Notes: generated from the sequence alone by a model not told the origin. A DNA stretch of 58,779 nt from CAZKWG01 sp964615375 (GCA_964615375.1 CAZTOW010000057.1:1-58779), one strand, 5' to 3'. Numbered from the stretch's first letter, positions 38,920-48,063 are shown. Numbers and translations are program-made.

Positions 38920-41148
38920 ATGCCTCCCCTCCTGCTCCTGCTCGCATGCGGGCCCGGGCCTGCAGACACCGCCCCTGAGCGCGAGGACCCGCGCGACCTC
39001 GTCTCGCTGGTGGACCCGAAGATCGGCACGGGGGGCCTGGGATACGGCGTGGGCTGCGCCTTCCCCGGCGCGGGCCGACCCTTCGGGCTGGTCAAGGCGA
39101 GCCCGGACACCGCGGACCTGGGCGGATCGGCGCCGGGCTTCTACCACGGGGGCGGCTACCACGCGGACGACGAGTGGGTGCAGGGCTTCTCGCACCTGCA
39201 CGCCCACGGCATCGGGCTCACCGCTTACGGGGTCGTGGCGCTCATGCCCGCCGACGGGATGGACGCCTCGAAGACCACCGAGGCGGGCTACCGCATGCTC
39301 TGGGACAAGGCCACAGAGCAGGCCAGCCCCGGGCACTACGCGGTCACGCTCACCGACGAGGAGGGCACCCCGCGGGTGGAGGTGGGGATCACCGCGACGG
39401 ACCGCACGGCGCTCCACCGCTACGTCTTCGCCGACGACGCCGAGCCCGCGGTGCTCCTGGACCTGGAGCACACGCTCACCGGGGGGTCGGCGCTGGGCGC
39501 GAGCCTGAGCCTGGACCCGGACACCGGCCGATTCCAGGGCTGGATGGACAACGACGGCGAGATGGGGCCCGCGTTCCGGGTCTGGTTCGCTGGCGTGGTC
39601 GACCCTCCCCCCAGCACCACCGGGAGCTGGGCCGACGGCGAGCCCCTCGAAGGCCAGCTCGAGGCCAGCGGCGTGGACGTCGGCGGCTACTGGGGCTGGG
39701 ATCCAGCGGCGCTCGAGGACGGCGCGGTCAACGTGCGCCTCGCGCTGAGCCTGACCGACCAGGAGGGCGCGCTGACCAACCTGGAGGCGGAGCACGACGG
39801 CTTCGACCTGGAGGCGGGCGCGGACGCGGCGCGGGCCGCCTGGGCGGAGCTCCTGGACCCCGTCCGGGTCTGGGGCGGCGAGGACGACGAGGCCGTCATC
39901 TTCGCCACCGCGCTCTACCACACGCTGCTCATGCCCACGGCGATGGACGACGCGGACGGGCGATACCGAGGCTTCGACGACAGCGTCCACGTCGCCGACG
40001 GGCACCGCTACCACACCGACTTCTCCCTCTGGGACACCTACCGGACGGCTCACCCGCTGTACACGCTGCTGTGGCCGGAGCTCCACGCGGGCATGCTCGC
40101 CTCGCTGGCCCGCATGGCAGAGCAGGGGGGCGCGCTCCCGCTCTGGCCGCTGGCCACCTACGACGCCGAGGTCATGCTGGGCTCTCCGGCCCACGTCGTC
40201 GTGGGTGAGGCCTGGCAGAAGGGGCTGCTGCGCGAGGCCGACGGCTCCCCCTCGGAGGACGCCGCGACCCTGCTGGCCAGCGCGCTGGAGGTCGCGCTGG
40301 GCACAGGCACGGCGCCCTACGCCAACCGCCCGGACGTCGCCACCTATGACGCCCTCGGCTACTACCCGGCGGACACGGTGGGCCGGTCCGTGGCCTGGAC
40401 GCAGGAGGTCGCCATCGCCGACGGGGCGCTGGCGCCGATGGCGGCCGAGCTCGGCGAGGCCGACGCCGCCGCCTGGCTCGCCGAGCGCGCCCGCTTCTAC
40501 CAGAACGTCTACGACCCCGAGGTGGGCTACTTCCACGCCCGCCTCGCCGACGGCAGCTTCTCCGAGGACTTCGACGACGAGAGCTGGGGCGACGAGTACG
40601 CCGAAGGTAATGCCAGACATTACCTCTGGCTGGCCACGCACGACCCGGAGGGCCTGGTCGCGCTGCTGGGGGGCGAGCAGGACGCCGCCCGCAGACTCCA
40701 GGCGTTCTTCGAGGCCTCCGCGCTGGAGACCGACACCTTCTGGCCGCGCGAGAACTACTGGCACGGCAACGAGCCCGACATCCACGCCGCCTGGCTCTTC
40801 GCCCTCGCCGGGCGCCCGGACCTCGCCCGGACCTGGGTGGACTGGGTGGCGAAGACCTTCTACGGCACCGGCCCCGACGGGCTCGCCGGCAACGACGACG
40901 CCGGCACCCTCTCCGCCTGGTACGTGTTCACCGCCATGGGCCTCTACCCGCTGGCTGGGACCGACCGCTACGTGCTGGGCTGGCCGCGCTTCGATCGCGT
41001 GGAATTCCCCGCGGGCGACGGCGTGTTCACGATCTCCACGGGCCCCGGCGAGGATCTGCGCTACAACGGCGCGCCCTGGGGCCTCCCCACCCTGCCCCAC
41101 GCCGCGATAACGGAGGGCGGTACGCTCGTGTTCGGGGGGTGGCCGTGA
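38920..41148 (+). CDS. GH92-family alpha-mannosidase-like lipoprotein
   Basis: 742 aa, ATG 38920. Signal PPLLLLLACGPGPAD with lipobox LLAC. The catalytic module begins VSLVDPKIGTGGLGYGVGCAFPGA and includes FSHLHAHGIGL, LWDTYRTAHPLYTLLWPEL, WPRENYWHGNEPDIHAAWLF and GLAGNDDAGTLSAWYVFTAM, all hallmarks of calcium-dependent exo-acting GH92 alpha-mannosidases. The residues GNDDAGTLSAW hold the usual acid/base region. Outer-membrane-anchored glycan degradation is likely. Its TGA overlaps the next start (GTGA) and the two following genes also overlap, so three proteins are coupled. Confidence 0.92.
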   Translation: MPPLLLLLACGPGPADTAPEREDPRDLVSLVDPKIGTGGLGYGVGCAFPGAGRPFGLVKASPDTADLGGSAPGFYHGGGYHADDEWVQGFSHLHAHGIGLTAYGVVALMPADGMDASKTTEAGYRMLWDKATEQASPGHYAVTLTDEEGTPRVEVGITATDRTALHRYVFADDAEPAVLLDLEHTLTGGSALGASLSLDPDTGRFQGWMDNDGEMGPAFRVWFAGVVDPPPSTTGSWADGEPLEGQLEASGVDVGGYWGWDPAALEDGAVNVRLALSLTDQEGALTNLEAEHDGFDLEAGADAARAAWAELLDPVRVWGGEDDEAVIFATALYHTLLMPTAMDDADGRYRGFDDSVHVADGHRYHTDFSLWDTYRTAHPLYTLLWPELHAGMLASLARMAEQGGALPLWPLATYDAEVMLGSPAHVVVGEAWQKGLLREADGSPSEDAATLLASALEVALGTGTAPYANRPDVATYDALGYYPADTVGRSVAWTQEVAIADGALAPMAAELGEADAAAWLAERARFYQNVYDPEVGYFHARLADGSFSEDFDDESWGDEYAEGNARHYLWLATHDPEGLVALLGGEQDAARRLQAFFEASALETDTFWPRENYWHGNEPDIHAAWLFALAGRPDLARTWVDWVAKTFYGTGPDGLAGNDDAGTLSAWYVFTAMGLYPLAGTDRYVLGWPRFDRVEFPAGDGVFTISTGPGEDLRYNGAPWGLPTLPHAAITEGGTLVFGGWP

Positions 41149-41843
41149 GCGTCGTCCGTCTTCCCTGGCTGGCTGGACGCTGGCCGCAGATCCGCGCGGC
41201 CCTGGTGGCGCTGCACGTCGTCGGCGTGATCCTGATGGCCACGCCCTCGGCCTCCGCCGGCCTCAAACGCAGCCTCTGGAAGGATCCCACAGTCCAGCAG
41301 GAGCTCGCCGCCTGGCACGAGCGCTTCGCCGCGATGGGCGCCTCCTGGACGCGCGCGGAGATGGAGGACCGGCTCTGGGAGTTCGCCGTCGGCTGGGAGG
41401 AGACGCGCTCGCTGCTGGTCAAGCCCTGGAAGCCCTACGGGACCTACCTGGGCGCCAGCCAGTCCTGGCGCATGTTCGTCGCCCCGCACCGGTTCCCGAC
41501 GCGCATGTCCATCGACATCGAGGAGGGCGGCGCCTGGCGCGAGCTTTTCGAGGAGCGCTCGCCCGAGCACCAGTGGCGCCGCGAGATCTTCGACCACGAC
41601 CGGATGCGCTCGGCCATCTTCCGCTTCGGCTGGCCCCAGTACAAGAAGAGCTGGGAGGGCTTCGCCCGCTGGGTGGCCCGGCTCGCCGCCGACGAGTTCC
41701 CCACCGCGACCCGGCTGCGCGCGCGGATGTTCAAGTACAAGACCCTCCCGCCCGAGCGGGCCCGCGCTGGCGAGGACCCCGAGGGAACCTGGCAGCAGGA
41801 GCAGATCGTCGCGCTCGGCCCGCTGCGGGAGGGGGCGCCATGA
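41145..41843 (+). CDS. Membrane-associated hypothetical protein paired with HTTM protein
   Basis: 232 aa from GTG 41145, overlapping the GH92 stop, with a run of six G five bases upstream; GTG 41139 is also in frame. One N-terminal hydrophobic stretch (IRAALVALHVVGVILMATP) is followed by a soluble part rich in Trp/Arg, including WHERFAAMGASW, SWRMFVAPHRFPTRMSID, EHQWRREIFDHDRMRSAIFR and a basic ending. Proteins like this (DUF5819-like) are often next to HTTM membrane proteins; I infer they form a pair. Function unknown. Confidence 0.75.
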   Translation: MSVVRLPWLAGRWPQIRAALVALHVVGVILMATPSASAGLKRSLWKDPTVQQELAAWHERFAAMGASWTRAEMEDRLWEFAVGWEETRSLLVKPWKPYGTYLGASQSWRMFVAPHRFPTRMSIDIEEGGAWRELFEERSPEHQWRREIFDHDRMRSAIFRFGWPQYKKSWEGFARWVARLAADEFPTATRLRARMFKYKTLPPERARAGEDPEGTWQQEQIVALGPLREGAP

Positions 41844-42817
41844 TGGGGCTCTGGCGGCGCTGGGTGGCGCTGCTCTCGCGGGAGGAGGGCGCGGAGACGC
41901 TGGCCCTCTTCCGGATCGCGGTGGCCCTCTGCGGGCTGTACACCGTGGGCACCGTGGTCTGGAGCGGCATGGTGCCCGTGCTGTGGTTCGACGACGACCA
42001 CGGCGGCTACCTGAACATCGGCCGGAGCTGGTGGCTGGTGGACCTCCTCGGCGGGGCGCGCCCGGAGACGGTCTGGGGGCTGATCACCGTGGCGATCCTG
42101 GCCTGCCTCACGCTGCTCCTCGGCGTGTGGAGCCGGCTCTCGGCCTTCCTGGCCCTCCAGACCATCCTCGCCCTCACCTGGATCAACGGCCAGGCGGGCG
42201 GGAGCTACGACGACCTGACCTCCAACGCGCTCTGGCTGCTCGTGCTGGCGGACAGCTCGGCCACGCTGAGCCTGAAGGCCCGGCGGAGGACGGGGCGCTG
42301 GCTGACCGAGGCCCGCGTGGCGGCCTGGCCGCGCTACCTCGTGATCGGGCAGATCGTCGTGGTCTATTTCTCCACCGCCCTCCAGAAGCTCTCGGCCTAC
42401 TGGACGCCCGGCGGCGACTTCTCCGCGTTGTACTACATCCTTCAACAACCCACCTGGCAGCGATTCGACATGCGCTGGGTGGCCGCCTTCTTCCCGCTCA
42501 CGCAGATCATGACGGCGGCGACGTGGTTCTGGGAGATCGGCTCGCCGCTCCTGATCCTGGCCTTCTGGTACCGCGACACGCGGACCCGCCCAGGGCGCCT
42601 GCGGGCCTGGATGAACCGCGTCGATCTGCGCTTCCTCTTCGCCGCCTTCGGCGTGATGCTCCACCTCGGCATCTTCGCGCTGATGGAGGTGGGGCCCTTC
42701 TCCTGGATCACGCTCTCCTACTACCTCACGCTGTGGAGCCCGGACGAGTGGCGCGCGCTGCTGCGAGCCCGAGCAGCACCCAGCCTCCCAGGAAGGACAG
42801 CCCTCCCAGCGGCGTGA
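41840..42817 (+). CDS. HTTM domain (gamma-carboxylase-like) membrane protein
   Basis: 325 aa. ATG 41840 overlaps the previous stop (ATGA); ATG 41843 is equally possible. It has about seven to eight membrane helices. LALFRIAVALCGLYTVG at the start, DHGGYLNIGRSWWLVD, VIGQIVVVYFSTALQKLSAYW (with the GLxKL-like turn) and FGVMLHLGIFALMEVGPFSW match HTTM proteins, the bacterial relatives of vitamin-K-dependent gamma-glutamyl carboxylase. No glutamate carboxylase partner is visible. Its last 30 codons overlap the end of the opposite DUF423 gene by 92 bp. Confidence 0.85.
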   Translation: MMGLWRRWVALLSREEGAETLALFRIAVALCGLYTVGTVVWSGMVPVLWFDDDHGGYLNIGRSWWLVDLLGGARPETVWGLITVAILACLTLLLGVWSRLSAFLALQTILALTWINGQAGGSYDDLTSNALWLLVLADSSATLSLKARRRTGRWLTEARVAAWPRYLVIGQIVVVYFSTALQKLSAYWTPGGDFSALYYILQQPTWQRFDMRWVAAFFPLTQIMTAATWFWEIGSPLLILAFWYRDTRTRPGRLRAWMNRVDLRFLFAAFGVMLHLGIFALMEVGPFSWITLSYYLTLWSPDEWRALLRARAAPSLPGRTALPAA

Positions 42818-43127
42818 TCGCGCCGAGCCAGCGCTGCTCGAGCAGGGCGAGCAGCCACAGGCTCCCGGTGAACAGCGCCAGACCGAGCGTGAACAGCCGC
42901 CCCGCCCAGCGGAGCTCCTGGGACGGCGTGTGCAGCGCGAGCAGTCCGGTCACCAGGAGCGCGCTGCAATGCAGCATGGCATAGCGTACGCCGGTCTCGA
43001 AGATGGCGAGCATCTCTGGCGAGAGCCGTCCCTTGAGCGCGTGGGCCCCGAAAGCACCCGCGGCGACCGCGAGAAAACCGGCGACAGAGCCTGTGATCAG
43101 GCTCGCCCGCGCGGGGTGTGTGTTCAT
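42726..43127 (-). CDS. DUF423 (YgdD-like) membrane protein
   Basis: 133 aa, ATG 43127 with GGAGG upstream. Four hydrophobic helices; the first half SVAGFLAVAAGAFGAHALKGRLSPEM is the DUF423 signature (GAFGAHxL), followed by FETGVRYAMLHCSALL and ITPLGGLSFLGGWVLLG. A conserved inner-membrane protein of unknown function. The 3' end overlaps 92 bp of the HTTM gene on the other strand, an unusually long tail-to-tail overlap. Confidence 0.93.
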   Translation of the reverse strand: MNTHPARASLITGSVAGFLAVAAGAFGAHALKGRLSPEMLAIFETGVRYAMLHCSALLVTGLLALHTPSQELRWAGRLFTLGLALFTGSLWLLALLEQRWLGAITPLGGLSFLGGWVLLGLAAARATRPGSTA

Positions 43128-43325
43128 GGAGCCTCCGGTCCATCAGAAAGGAGTGGCAGCCTCAGCCTGACAGGATACTGACAATCTCTTATCCCGGCGC
43201 CGCTCCGGCAGGCCGAGGAGCGGGCTGGGGCGGCTGGGGCCGCGCTGGCAGGCCCCGGATCCCACGGCGTCGCGATCCCGAACTGGTGGAAGACCCCGAA
43301 AGCACCCGGAGCGCGCGGAAGCACC

Positions 43326-44771
43326 ATGGAGATCGTTCAGCAGTTTCAAACGACCAGCTTCGAGCTGGTCGCCGTGCAGCGCGACCTGTCGCAGCTCTTC
43401 CGACTGTCCGCGGATCCGCTGCTCGAGGCGCAGACCAGCGCGCGCCGGGCAGAGCTGACCGCGCGCCGGGACGCGCTCCTGGATCAGTGGGCGCGCCTCG
43501 GGCTGGCCTGGCTGCTCCAGGGGGGCGGCGTGCAGCTCCTGGAGGCCATGCCCACCGGAGACGCCGCGAGGTCCACGGAGGGTGGAGAGGCCGGGCAGGC
43601 CGCCCCCGCCGCCGAGCCGACCGTGGTGACGGCCCCCGCGCCCTACATCAGCGAGCGCCCGGCCGAGTACACCGGGATGAACCCGAACTTCGCGCCCTCC
43701 TGGACGCGCAGCCCGCCGCCCCGCCCGGCCCCCGTGGACCTGGACCGCCTGCGCGAGGTGCTCAAGGGCTTCGATCCGCCTCCGACGAACATCCAGGAGG
43801 AGTCGCAGGTCCGGGACGAGCTCCGCCGCCTCGCGGACAACACGACCCCCAACGCGCTCGGCGCCTGGCTGGACTTCCCGAAGGAGGTGCAGCGCGCCCT
43901 GGTCGGCATGGCCGTCGCCCGCGCCCGCTACGTGCAGGACGAGATCTCCCCCGCGCTCCACCCCATCACCATCGATCAGGAGCTCGACCGCTTCTTCTCG
44001 GGCATGACGGCCTTCAGCAAGCGCGAGCAGCCGGGCTTCGTCTTCGGCCTGCGCCGCCACCATCACCCGGTGGCGGAGCGGTGGGCGGAGGACGCCCAGC
44101 GCTGGTGGGGTGAGCTGGCCAGCCGGCTCCCCGAGCCGATCACCCCGAACCCGGAGCGCGCCCTCAACGCCCTCATGGAGACCATCGAGCAGGGCGGCGG
44201 CGAGGAGGAGGTGGTCCAGCGCGCCCTGGAGGTGCTGGACGCCGGGGTGGCGGCCGACGATCCGCGCTTCGTGCGCGTCATGATCCCGCACCAGGACAAG
44301 CTGCGCAAGCACACGCGCTTCAAGCGCCTGCGCAAGGCCCTGCGCGACACCATGACCGAGGACGAGGCCATCCTGGCCGAGAGCCTGGCCGAGGACGCCA
44401 CCATTCCCGCCGACTGGGAGTACGACGAGGACGTGCGCGAGTCGCACAGCGTCATCCTGGGCGGTGAGCCCAACGAGGAGGCTCGCAAGCGCGCGCAGGA
44501 GGCCTTCGGCTTCGAGAAGCTCGACTGGGTCAACGGGGGCAGCGCTCAGGCCATCCAGGATCTGGTGGAGAACATCAAGGCTGGCGACGTGGACATGGTG
44601 ATCCTGCTGCGGCGGTACATCACCCAGAGCCTCGATCGCACGGTGATCCCCGCGGCGCGCACCGAGGGCATCCCCTGGGTGAGCGTGGAGCGCGGCTTTG
44701 GCGTGCAGCAGATCCGGGCCGCCATCGAGCGCGCCCTGGCCACGCCCCCCGAGGCCGACGACGAGGGCTAG
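43326..44771 (+). CDS. DUF2325-like protein with novel N-terminal region
   Basis: 481 aa, ATG 43326 with GGAAG upstream. The last 95 residues form a Rossmann-like domain: RESHSVILGGEPNEEARKRA, DWVNGGSAQAIQDLVENI, DVDMVILLRRYITQSLD and GIPWVSVERGFGVQQIRAAI, close to DUF2325, a small domain found alone or fused to unknown modules. The first 380 residues are helical, acidic and unfamiliar, with conserved-looking FDPPPTNIQEESQVRDELR and FGLRRHHHPVAERW (histidine run). No signal peptide. It stands alone, 198 bp from the DUF423 gene. Function unknown. Confidence 0.8.
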   Translation: MEIVQQFQTTSFELVAVQRDLSQLFRLSADPLLEAQTSARRAELTARRDALLDQWARLGLAWLLQGGGVQLLEAMPTGDAARSTEGGEAGQAAPAAEPTVVTAPAPYISERPAEYTGMNPNFAPSWTRSPPPRPAPVDLDRLREVLKGFDPPPTNIQEESQVRDELRRLADNTTPNALGAWLDFPKEVQRALVGMAVARARYVQDEISPALHPITIDQELDRFFSGMTAFSKREQPGFVFGLRRHHHPVAERWAEDAQRWWGELASRLPEPITPNPERALNALMETIEQGGGEEEVVQRALEVLDAGVAADDPRFVRVMIPHQDKLRKHTRFKRLRKALRDTMTEDEAILAESLAEDATIPADWEYDEDVRESHSVILGGEPNEEARKRAQEAFGFEKLDWVNGGSAQAIQDLVENIKAGDVDMVILLRRYITQSLDRTVIPAARTEGIPWVSVERGFGVQQIRAAIERALATPPEADDEG

Positions 44772-44793
44772 GCGCGCCCCGGGCTAGGCGCGC
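44772..44793. terminator. Hairpin between convergent genes
   Basis: GCGCGCC (44772-44778) pairs with GGCGCGC (44787-44793) around an 8-base loop, filling exactly the gap between the two stop codons. No T-run. Likely a shared terminator for the DUF2325-like and glycosyltransferase genes. Confidence 0.6.
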
Positions 44794-45864
44794 TCAGGGC
44801 CGGGCGACGGCGTCCTCCCAGATGCGGACGACCTCCCGGCCTACGACCTCGTGATCGAAGCGGGCGCGGGCGCGCGCCAGCCCCGCCTCGCCCATCCGCC
44901 GCGCGTCCTCGGGCGCGCGGAGCAGGCGGATCAGCCGGTCCGCCAGGGCAGCCACGTCCCCGGGCCGGATGAGGTAGCCGGTCTGGCCGTCCAGGACCGC
45001 CTCGGGGATCCCGGCGATGGTCGTGGAGACCACCGGCAGGGAGGCGGCCATGGCCTCCAGGACGCTGACCGGGAGCGCCTCGTGGTAGCTGGGCAGGCAG
45101 TAGACGCTGGCCTCGCGGAAGGCCCGCAGCTTGTCCGCGCCGCGCACCCAGCCCAGCAGCTCGACCGCGTGGTCCACCCGGAGCTCCCGCGCCAGCGCCG
45201 CGAGCTTGTCCACCTCGCCGTTGCCGCCGAAGCGGAAGCGGGCCTGGGGCACGACGCGCAGCACCTCGGGGACCGCGCGCATCAGGTCGAAGGTGCCCTT
45301 CCGGTCGCCGATCAGGCCCATGAACAGCACGGTCGGCGCCGCGGGGGCGGGCGCGTCGGCGGGCCGCAGCAGCTCGCCCAGGACCACCGGGTTCATCAGC
45401 TCGACGATGCTGGCCCGCCCGCCGGTCCAGGCGGCGACGTGCTCGCTGAACTCCCGGTACAGGGAGAGGGTGCGGCTCGCGCGGCTGAACATCCAGCGCA
45501 TGGCGGCGGCGTTGGCCGGGGAGCGGTCGTAGAAGGGGATGATCTCCGAGCCGTGGACGTGGACCAGGACCGGGCGCCCGGTGGGCAGGACCTGCTGGAA
45601 GAAGGCGAGCTTCCGCCAGAAGGAGGCCCCCGCGCTCATGTGGATGTGGTAGAGGTCCGCCCTCCCGCGCCGCAGGAGATCGGCGAGCAGCGCGCGCTCG
45701 CAGCGGGCGGCCTCGCGCAGCTTGGCGCCCTTGTCGCCGTCCACCGTGGTCGAGAGGTAGCGCAGGTCCACATCCTGGATCGCCGAGGAGCGCAGCCAGG
45801 TCTGAACGACCGCGGAGATCCCGCCCATGACCTCGAGGTGGGGGCCGAACATCACCACACGCAT
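44794..45864 (-). CDS. Family 4 glycosyltransferase
   Basis: 356 aa from ATG 45864; the longer open frame upstream is not protein-like. Typical GT-B layout: N-terminal RVVMFGPHLEVMGGISAVV with the Gly-Gly acceptor loop, LVHVHGSEIIPFYD, then VLFMGLIGDRKGTFDLMRAV and the sugar-nucleotide region YCLPSYHEALPVSVLEAMAA (E-x7-E). Probably adds a sugar to a lipid-linked polysaccharide intermediate on the cytoplasmic side. Near the export, polymerase and sulfotransferase genes, so part of an exopolysaccharide locus. Confidence 0.92.
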   Translation of the reverse strand: MRVVMFGPHLEVMGGISAVVQTWLRSSAIQDVDLRYLSTTVDGDKGAKLREAARCERALLADLLRRGRADLYHIHMSAGASFWRKLAFFQQVLPTGRPVLVHVHGSEIIPFYDRSPANAAAMRWMFSRASRTLSLYREFSEHVAAWTGGRASIVELMNPVVLGELLRPADAPAPAAPTVLFMGLIGDRKGTFDLMRAVPEVLRVVPQARFRFGGNGEVDKLAALARELRVDHAVELLGWVRGADKLRAFREASVYCLPSYHEALPVSVLEAMAASLPVVSTTIAGIPEAVLDGQTGYLIRPGDVAALADRLIRLLRAPEDARRMGEAGLARARARFDHEVVGREVVRIWEDAVARP

Positions 45865-46004
45865 GGTCTTCGGGCTCCTGGCTGCTTTCCAGCTCTCCGA
45901 TGCCCCGGCCGGCTCGCCCGCGCCAGCCCCCCGCGGGGGATTGACAGCCTCTTTGCGGCGGGCCCCGAGGCGTGGCGATAGCTGAGAGAGGTGGAGGTAC
46001 GGCA

Positions 46005-48056
46005 TTGACGCGGACGCGAACGCTGCTCGCGCTGGCCCTGGGGGGACTCTGCGGACTGCTGTGGACCGGCGCATACCGCCCGGTGGTCCACCCGATCCCG
46101 CTGGTGGTGGGGGCTCACGCGCTGGTCGGCCTGGCGCTGGAGCGCGCCCTCGCCCTCGCCCGACTCCGGCGGCCTGTCCACGTCGGGCTGGGCGTGCCGA
46201 TGGGGCTGCTCCTCGGCCCGGCCTTCGTGGGTCCGCTGCTGGAGCTGGGATCCGTGGGCGGGGCGCTGGCCGGCGCCGCGCTGGCGCTGGGCGTGGGCCT
46301 GTGCGCGCTGGCCGGCGGGCTCATCGGGGAGACGCTCGCGCGCTGGCCGCTCTGGGGAGGGCTGGCGCTGCTGATCCCGCTCGGGTCCCTGGGCGGCCTG
46401 ATCGCCCTCTTCCAGAGCTGGAAGCAGGCCCGCGAGGACGTTGCCCAGCCGCGCGCCGCCACGGTGACCTCGGAGTTCCCGCGGCAGCGGGTGGCGATCA
46501 TCGGCATCGACGGGGCGGACTGGTCGGTGATCGACCCGATGATGGCCGAGGGGCGGCTGCCCACGCTCAAGGGCCTGGTGGACCGTGGGCAGGAGGGCGT
46601 GCTGCGCTCCATCACGCCAACCTACTCGCCGGTGGTCTGGAACACGATCTTCTCCGGGGAGCCGCCCGAGGTCCACGGGCTGGTGGACTGGTACAGCTCG
46701 GACGCGCGCAGCCGGCGGGTGCCGCTGCTGTGGGACATCGTGGGCGCGCACGGCCGCAGCTCGCTGACGGTCAACGTGCCGGGCACCTGGCCGCCGGCGG
46801 AGGTGCAGAACGGGGTGTTGCTGAGCGGCTTCCCCATCCCCGGACTCAGCACGGGGGATCGCGGCCAGCTCCTCGGCATGGTCGCCAGCACCGCCTCCGA
46901 GCGGGGCGCGATCCCGACCGAGCGGATCCAGGCCCTGGGCGGCGGGCGCTTCTCGATGGACCTGCCGCTGGCGGCCTACGAGGTGGAGGCCCGGGTCCGG
47001 GGCCTGCGCAACCCGCTCCTCGATCTCGCCGTGAAGAAGCAGATCATCGCGCTCCGCGGGCACCGGCTCCAGCTCGACGCCGAGCTGCTCCCCGGAGAGG
47101 GCCCCCCGCGCGTCCGCCTGAGCGGGCCCTCGCTCTCCGCGCCGGTGGAGCTCGGGCTCGATGAATGGTCGTCCTGGCTGCGCGTCAAAGATGGGACGCT
47201 CGAGGTCGTGCTGCGCGCCTGCCTGCTGGCCGCCGGGCCGGACGAGCTGCGCCTCTACCTGACGCCCGCCTACCAGGCCCCCTGGGCGCCGCGCTTCCCC
47301 TTCGCCACCGGGCTCGCGCTGGACGAGCTGCGCTATGGCGAGCCCTACGTGGTCGAGGGCCTGGGGTGGAAGGCGCACCGCGACCCCCGCGTGGCCGCCC
47401 GCGTGCCCGCCGCGCTCACCGACGTGGAGGAGGGCCACGTCGCCGCGGCCGAGCGCCTGCTGCGTCAGGAGCCGGATCTCTTCTCCATGGTCATCACGAT
47501 CACCGACCGCGTCCAGCACCCCTTCTGGCCGCTCCACGCCCGCGAGGACTACGCGGGCCGCCTGGAGGTCCCGCCCGGCCTCGAGCGCGAGGACCCGGTG
47601 GAGGACGCCTACGTCTACGCCGATCTGGCGCTGGCCCGCCTGCTCTCGGCCCTGCCCGAGCAGACCTTCGTCCTCGTCGTGAGCGACCACGGCTTCACGT
47701 CCACGGACGAGGCGGTGGAGGGAGAGCACCGCCTGGAGGGCATCTGGATCGCCGCGGGGCCGCTGACGCCCGCCTCCGAGGAGCGCGTGGAGATGAACGT
47801 GGCGGACGTGGTGCCCACGGTGCTGCGCTGCCTGGGCGTGCCCGTGGCCCGCGACATGACCGGCGTGGCCCGCGAGGCCCTCTGCCCTGGCGTGCCCGCC
47901 GAGGCTCCCGTGGACAGCTACCGGCTCGCCGGGGACGCGGGCGCGCACCAGGCGCGCATCGACGAGAGCCGCGAGGCCCAGCTCAAGGCCATGGGCTACA
48001 TCGAGGACGAGCACGAGCACGAGGAGTCCAAGAAGCCCGAGGGGAGCCCCCCGTGA
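46005..48056 (+). CDS. Membrane alkaline-phosphatase-superfamily phosphodiesterase
   Basis: 683 aa from TTG 46005, chosen for GGAGGT 6 bases upstream; GTG 45972 would add 11 residues. Residues 5-130 hold about four membrane helices (LALALGGLCGLLWTGAYR, GLLLGPAFVGPLLELG). The rest is a type I phosphodiesterase/AP-superfamily domain: VAIIGIDGADWSVIDPMMA with metal Asp, TPTYSPVVWNTIFSG with the Thr nucleophile, ITITDRVQHPFWPLH and VVSDHGFTSTDEAVEGE with Asp-His. Such enzymes transfer or hydrolyse phospho-groups on lipids or glycans. Context suggests modification of the exported polysaccharide; inference. Confidence 0.88.
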   Translation: MTRTRTLLALALGGLCGLLWTGAYRPVVHPIPLVVGAHALVGLALERALALARLRRPVHVGLGVPMGLLLGPAFVGPLLELGSVGGALAGAALALGVGLCALAGGLIGETLARWPLWGGLALLIPLGSLGGLIALFQSWKQAREDVAQPRAATVTSEFPRQRVAIIGIDGADWSVIDPMMAEGRLPTLKGLVDRGQEGVLRSITPTYSPVVWNTIFSGEPPEVHGLVDWYSSDARSRRVPLLWDIVGAHGRSSLTVNVPGTWPPAEVQNGVLLSGFPIPGLSTGDRGQLLGMVASTASERGAIPTERIQALGGGRFSMDLPLAAYEVEARVRGLRNPLLDLAVKKQIIALRGHRLQLDAELLPGEGPPRVRLSGPSLSAPVELGLDEWSSWLRVKDGTLEVVLRACLLAAGPDELRLYLTPAYQAPWAPRFPFATGLALDELRYGEPYVVEGLGWKAHRDPRVAARVPAALTDVEEGHVAAAERLLRQEPDLFSMVITITDRVQHPFWPLHAREDYAGRLEVPPGLEREDPVEDAYVYADLALARLLSALPEQTFVLVVSDHGFTSTDEAVEGEHRLEGIWIAAGPLTPASEERVEMNVADVVPTVLRCLGVPVARDMTGVAREALCPGVPAEAPVDSYRLAGDAGAHQARIDESREAQLKAMGYIEDEHEHEESKKPEGSPP

Positions 48057-48063
48057 GGGGCTC
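48044..48063. terminator. Hairpin at convergent stops
   Basis: GAGCCCC (48044-48050) pairs with GGGGCTC (48057-48063); the 6-base loop CCGTGA contains the TGA of the phosphodiesterase gene and the right arm enters the stop of the export gene. Probable bidirectional terminator. Confidence 0.55.

Noticed and set aside
43167..43195. Promoter CTGACA-17-TATCCC before the DUF2325-like gene
   Set aside because: Both boxes are weak and lie 130 bp from the start; not enough to list.
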